Virus record (IMG/VR): IMGVR_UViG_3300018481_000064
Span: 1 to 26,203 of that record
Length of the DNA: 26,203 nt
From: a virus
Strand: one strand, 5' to 3'
Part shown: piece after piece, positions 23,670 through 26,203 of the stretch
Layout of the letters: each line of letters opens with the position of its first letter
Position numbering within the stretch: position 1 is the first letter of the stretch
Notes under the pieces: model-generated
Told to the model about the DNA's origin: nothing
Seen by the model: only the letters and a program-made list of their open reading frames with translations
The model's database searches: none
Made by a program: the position numbers and the translations under genes

Positions 23670-23981
23670 ATGGTCGAGCAGGCGCGGTCGTGGATCAAGG
23701 AAAACTCTTCCTTGGTGGTCTTCCTCGTTGCGCAACTGCTCGCAGTGGGTGCTGGAGCAGCGGCGGTCATTGCCTATTCGGTAAAGCTTGAGACGCGCGT
23801 CCACATCATGGAGACGCGTGGCGCTGAATACAGCGTGCAGCGAATGGCCAAGACGGAAGAGCGCATCACGATCATCGAACAACGGCAGGCTCGCAACGAA
23901 GACCAGATCAAGCGTCTCGTCGATCAGTTCATAAGAGAACTGCAACGACAGCAACCGCAGCAACCGCAGAGGCCACAATGA
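23670..23981 (+). CDS. Single-span membrane protein with long coiled coil
   Basis: This encodes 103 residues from ATG 23670, two bases after the preceding TAA; the frame is open further upstream but ATG 23670 fits the junction. A short head (MVEQARSWIKENS) leads into a hydrophobic helix at about 14-34 (LVVFLVAQLLAVGAGAAAVIA). A coiled coil follows (VKLETRVHIMETRG to RLVDQFIRELQ), and then a PQ-rich end (QPQQPQRPQ). An N-in, C-out topology with a periplasmic coiled coil resembles an i-spanin (Rz-like) plan, but the order of genes does not prove it. TGA overlaps the next ATG. Confidence 0.6.
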   Translation: MVEQARSWIKENSSLVVFLVAQLLAVGAGAAAVIAYSVKLETRVHIMETRGAEYSVQRMAKTEERITIIEQRQARNEDQIKRLVDQFIRELQRQQPQQPQRPQ

Positions 23982-25138
23982 AACGATCAGCCTTTACCGA
24001 CACTGCTCTGCTTGATGCGTCGTCCGATCTGCACGAAACCAAGGACGGCTATTTGACCGCGCGCCCGCGCATCGCGCGCACCGGCATCCAATTGTATCAG
24101 GGCCATGAGCTGGGCCGCCCCGATCTCAAGGAGGTGCGGGTGTATTGGTCGGAATCCGAAGTGATGTCACGCGACTCGGTCACTTCGCTGGCGGGCAAGC
24201 CGGTGACCATCGAGCATCCGCGCGATCCGGTGACCGCGAAGAACTGGAAGGACCACGCGGTCGGCCACGTCGGCGACGAGATACTGCGCGACGGCGAGTT
24301 CATCCGGGTGCCGTTGCATCTGATGGACTCCGCCGCCGTCACCGAGGTCCGCAAGGGCCGCTCGCAATTGTCAGTCGGCTACACCGCAATGCTGCAGTGG
24401 GGCGACGGCGTCACCGACAAGGGCGAAGCGTACGACGTTAAGCAGACATCCATTCGTGCCAACCACGTCGCGATAACCCATACGGCGCGCGGTGGCGACA
24501 AGCTTCGTATGGGTGACAACAAGGAGAAAACTATGCGTAAGTTTATGGTGGATGGCATCGCCATCGAAGTGGAAGATCGTGACGCGCAGATCATCGAGCG
24601 TCACATCGACAGCCTGACGAAGGACTTGGCCACAGCCAAGAACGCACTGGCCACGGCGCAGACCTCGACACAGAACGACCTCGCCACGGCCCGCACCGAG
24701 ACCGCCAACGCCAAGGCCGAGGTGCAGACCAAGGATGCCGAGATCGCGACGCTGAAGAAGCAGCTCGGCGATGCGGTGATGTCACCGCAGAAGCTCGACG
24801 AGCTGGTGAGCAACCGCGCCAAGACGGTGATGCGCGCCAAGTCGATCATCGGCGACGCGCTGGTGGTGGACGGCAAGACCGACGCCGAGATGCGCAAGCA
24901 GGTGGTGTTGGCCAAGATGGGCGACACCGCCAAGGACTGGAACGACGACATGATCACGGCGTCGTTCAACACCCTCGCGGTTTCCACCGCCGACACCGGC
25001 AACGGCAACGGCCTGCAGCAGATCGCTCAGGTGTTACTGCACAACGACAACAGCGGCGATCCGCGCGTGAAGGCCTACAGCCAGTACGAGCAGGACCTTT
25101 CCAACCGCTGGAAGACTGCGGGCGCTCGCACCCAGTAA
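23978..25138 (+). CDS. DUF2213 prohead protease fused to scaffold
   Basis: This encodes 386 residues. Residues 1-170 match DUF2213: GYLTARPRIARTGIQLYQGHELG, VTIEHPRDPVTAKNW with H80, GRSQLSVGYTAMLQW with S132, and RANHVAITHTARGG with H163. This family is regarded as a serine-type capsid maturation protease. A helical, coiled-coil, Ala/Thr/Lys-rich region (195-270) then acts as scaffold, followed by a C-terminal helical domain likely to contact capsid protein. An internal AAGGAG and in-frame ATG at 24533 suggest a separate scaffold product. The gene directly precedes cement and major capsid genes, as expected for head assembly. It could also cut the HPRD-linked proteins, which is speculation. 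Confidence 0.85.
   Translation: MKRSAFTDTALLDASSDLHETKDGYLTARPRIARTGIQLYQGHELGRPDLKEVRVYWSESEVMSRDSVTSLAGKPVTIEHPRDPVTAKNWKDHAVGHVGDEILRDGEFIRVPLHLMDSAAVTEVRKGRSQLSVGYTAMLQWGDGVTDKGEAYDVKQTSIRANHVAITHTARGGDKLRMGDNKEKTMRKFMVDGIAIEVEDRDAQIIERHIDSLTKDLATAKNALATAQTSTQNDLATARTETANAKAEVQTKDAEIATLKKQLGDAVMSPQKLDELVSNRAKTVMRAKSIIGDALVVDGKTDAEMRKQVVLAKMGDTAKDWNDDMITASFNTLAVSTADTGNGNGLQQIAQVLLHNDNSGDPRVKAYSQYEQDLSNRWKTAGARTQ
24533..25138 (+). CDS. Nested internal start for free scaffold protein
   Basis: Inside the protease-scaffold gene, AAGGAG at 24521-24526 lies 6 bases before ATG 24533, which is in frame with the host gene. The product would be the last 201 residues (MRKFMVDGIAIEVEDRDAQ), starting right after the protease domain. 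Nested protease-scaffold pairs are known from lambda (C and Nu3) and other tailed phages. The site is as good as most ribosome binding sites in the window. Translation is inferred, not proven. Confidence 0.6.
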   Translation: MRKFMVDGIAIEVEDRDAQIIERHIDSLTKDLATAKNALATAQTSTQNDLATARTETANAKAEVQTKDAEIATLKKQLGDAVMSPQKLDELVSNRAKTVMRAKSIIGDALVVDGKTDAEMRKQVVLAKMGDTAKDWNDDMITASFNTLAVSTADTGNGNGLQQIAQVLLHNDNSGDPRVKAYSQYEQDLSNRWKTAGARTQ

Positions 25139-25189
25139 ACCGCGCTCCGGTCGGGCGCTTCGTCAACATCCCAAGCAGGAGATATTTCT

Positions 25190-25759
25190 ATGGCTGATAC
25201 CCATACCCAGAATCAGGCCGAGGCCGTGATTCCAAAGACCAAGAGCGAGCTGATTGCGCAAAATCAGCAGAACTTGGTGGCGACGCCGCGCGCTGTCACC
25301 CAGTCCACATTCCCGGAGCAGATGCGGCAAGGCCTTCCGGGCATGATCAACCGCATGGTGGATTACAACGCGGTGACGCGTTCGGTGGCCACCGCTGCGG
25401 GCATCCCTCCGGCGCGTGCGGTGTCGCAGTCGGTCGCTGCCGACATCGATTGCTCGCTCGGCGGCACTGTCGTCGGGTTCGTCGGCATCAGCATTCTTGA
25501 TCCGACCATCGTCAACCCAGTCGGCTCGGGACTGGCTGACGGTGTCTATCCGCAATACGCGAACATCGGCGTGCTGACCAAGGGCGAAATTTTCGCCACC
25601 GCGACGGTCATCACGGCGGCGGGCGATCCCGTTCACTTTGGTGCAGCCGACGGTGTTCTCACCAACACCGGCGGCATCGGTCCGGTTGTCGGCGCGCGCT
25701 GGAAGTACTCGCGTCCCGCCAACGAACTCAACGTCGTCCAGCTGGGCATCCAGCGTTAA
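25190..25759 (+). CDS. Capsid cement/decoration protein
   Basis: This encodes 189 residues; AGGAGA at 25177-25182 supports ATG 25190. After a polar N-terminus (MADTHTQNQAEAVIPKTK), the core FPEQMRQGLPGMINRMVDYNAV and VVGFVGISILDPTIV, then YANIGVLTKGEIFATATV and AGDPVHFGAADGVLTN, fits the structural cement family (Gp24-like) that sits on the head surface and stabilises it. Location between protease-scaffold and major capsid protein agrees. It is a beta-rich protein without membrane segments. The exact fold group is inferred by pattern. Confidence 0.75.
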   Translation: MADTHTQNQAEAVIPKTKSELIAQNQQNLVATPRAVTQSTFPEQMRQGLPGMINRMVDYNAVTRSVATAAGIPPARAVSQSVAADIDCSLGGTVVGFVGISILDPTIVNPVGSGLADGVYPQYANIGVLTKGEIFATATVITAAGDPVHFGAADGVLTNTGGIGPVVGARWKYSRPANELNVVQLGIQR

Positions 25760-25763
25760 GCGA

Positions 25764-25780
25764 AACGTCATCCCGACGTT
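25764..25780 (+). other. Short 6-bp hairpin before the major capsid gene
   Basis: AACGTC (25764-25769) pairs with GACGTT (25775-25780) around a 5-base loop, between the cement stop and the AGGAGG of the major capsid gene. There is no T tract. It could be an mRNA-stability or attenuation element, or chance. Confidence 0.2.
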
Positions 25781-25815
25781 CTCTCAACCAGCATCAAACC
25801 GTCAGGAGGCGGAAG

Positions 25816-26203
25816 ATGAATTACCATATGTTTGGCAGAGATGCGCAGCAGACTGCGTATAACTTTGTCGTCAACCAAACCACGGCCATCGAATCCACGG
25901 TGGTCAAAATGCAATACCCCGACGTGCAGTATCCGGACCTTGTGCCGGTCGATACGGCGACGGGCAATGAGTGGGTGAAATCCATAACTTATTTTTCAGC
26001 GGACATGATGGGTCGCGCTGATTGGTTTCATCATACAGCTCTCGACGTTCCGATTGCCGAGCTGTCGCGCGAGAAGTTCGAGCGCGGCATCGAGATGGCG
26101 GCCATCGGCTACAGGTATACTTTGGAGGAGGTGGCGTCGGCGATGAACACGCCGGGCCTCAACCTTACGGCAGACAAGGCATCAGCCTGCCGCAGGGCCT
26201 ACG
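25816..26203 (+). CDS. Major capsid protein, DUF2184 family (5' part)
   Basis: ATG 25816 is set by AGGAGG at 25804-25809, with a 6-base gap. The 129 residues visible begin MNYHMFGRDAQQTAYNFVVNQ. They include PDVQYPDLVPVDTATGNEWV, ITYFSADMMGRADWFHHTALDVP, RGIEMAAIGYRYTLEEVASAM and LTADKASACRRAY, the arrangement of the DUF2184 major capsid family (HK97-like fold). The gene is open to the window edge, so its end is not seen. It is the main shell protein and the strongest expected gene of the block. The exceptional ribosome binding site and the downstream position in the head block agree with high expression. Confidence 0.9.
   Translation, partial: MNYHMFGRDAQQTAYNFVVNQTTAIESTVVKMQYPDVQYPDLVPVDTATGNEWVKSITYFSADMMGRADWFHHTALDVPIAELSREKFERGIEMAAIGYRYTLEEVASAMNTPGLNLTADKASACRRAY

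Noticed and set aside
24215-24229. HPRDP in the DUF2213 protease, resembling the linker motif
   Set aside because: Here it is part of the family's own EHP catalytic-site segment (VTIEHPRDPV); the EGKFTSGG half is missing, so it is a chance likeness.
1-26203. CRISPR arrays, tRNAs, insertion sequences, integrase or attachment sites
   Set aside because: I saw no direct repeats with spacers of CRISPR type, no cloverleaf with conserved tRNA boxes, and no transposase or integrase motifs. The pentamer arrays are too short-period to be CRISPR.

Overview
The window is a piece of a tailed bacteriophage (or prophage) genome with GC-rich DNA. All supported genes lie on the + strand, tightly packed, with many ATGA/GTGA/TAATG start-stop overlaps. 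It covers the head genes from portal to major capsid protein, with an unusually large block of fibre and adhesin genes inside them. There are no tRNAs, integrase, CRISPR arrays or insertion sequences. High GC, codon use and protein style suggest a phage of an alphaproteobacterium (Bradyrhizobium/Rhodopseudomonas-like host). That host guess is an inference from general appearance only.

Region 1 (1-797): the tail end of an upstream gene, then one small gene (281-658). Each of the two intergenic gaps carries the same composite element: a hairpin that pairs best in minus-sense RNA (C(UUCG)G loop), followed by a 55-bp array of eleven in-register NNGCC pentamers.

Region 2 (798-8245): portal and cargo. 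The portal protein (DUF1073/Acb1-N family) is fused to about 640 extra residues whose end resembles an HhH-GPD DNA glycosylase. Next come an ADP-ribosyltransferase plus HExxH metallopeptidase protein, then a zeta-toxin-type kinase. All three carry the same linker, W(D/N)E(S/A)LHPRD(E/P)EGKFTSGG, directly before the cargo. Between the first two copies the amino acids are identical while 8 of 18 codons differ synonymously. The simplest reading is a set of virion-associated, possibly injected effectors sharing a packaging or processing tag. A MuF-type minor capsid protein and small proteins follow.

Region 3 (8303-23365): receptor-binding, fibre and decoration genes. They include two paralogous beta-rich proteins, a CxxCxxCC metal-binding protein, a SPRY/CBM-like fibre, two glycine-rich tip proteins, a solenoid-like repeat protein, a collagen-like fibre, a fibre with a self-cleaving S74 chaperone, a short fibre, a tandem LamG-like protein and small accessory proteins.

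Region 4 (23378-26203): two single-span membrane proteins (possible holin or spanin), then the capsid assembly genes: a DUF2213 prohead protease/scaffold with a nested internal start for free scaffold, a cement protein, and the first 129 residues of a DUF2184 major capsid protein that runs off the window.
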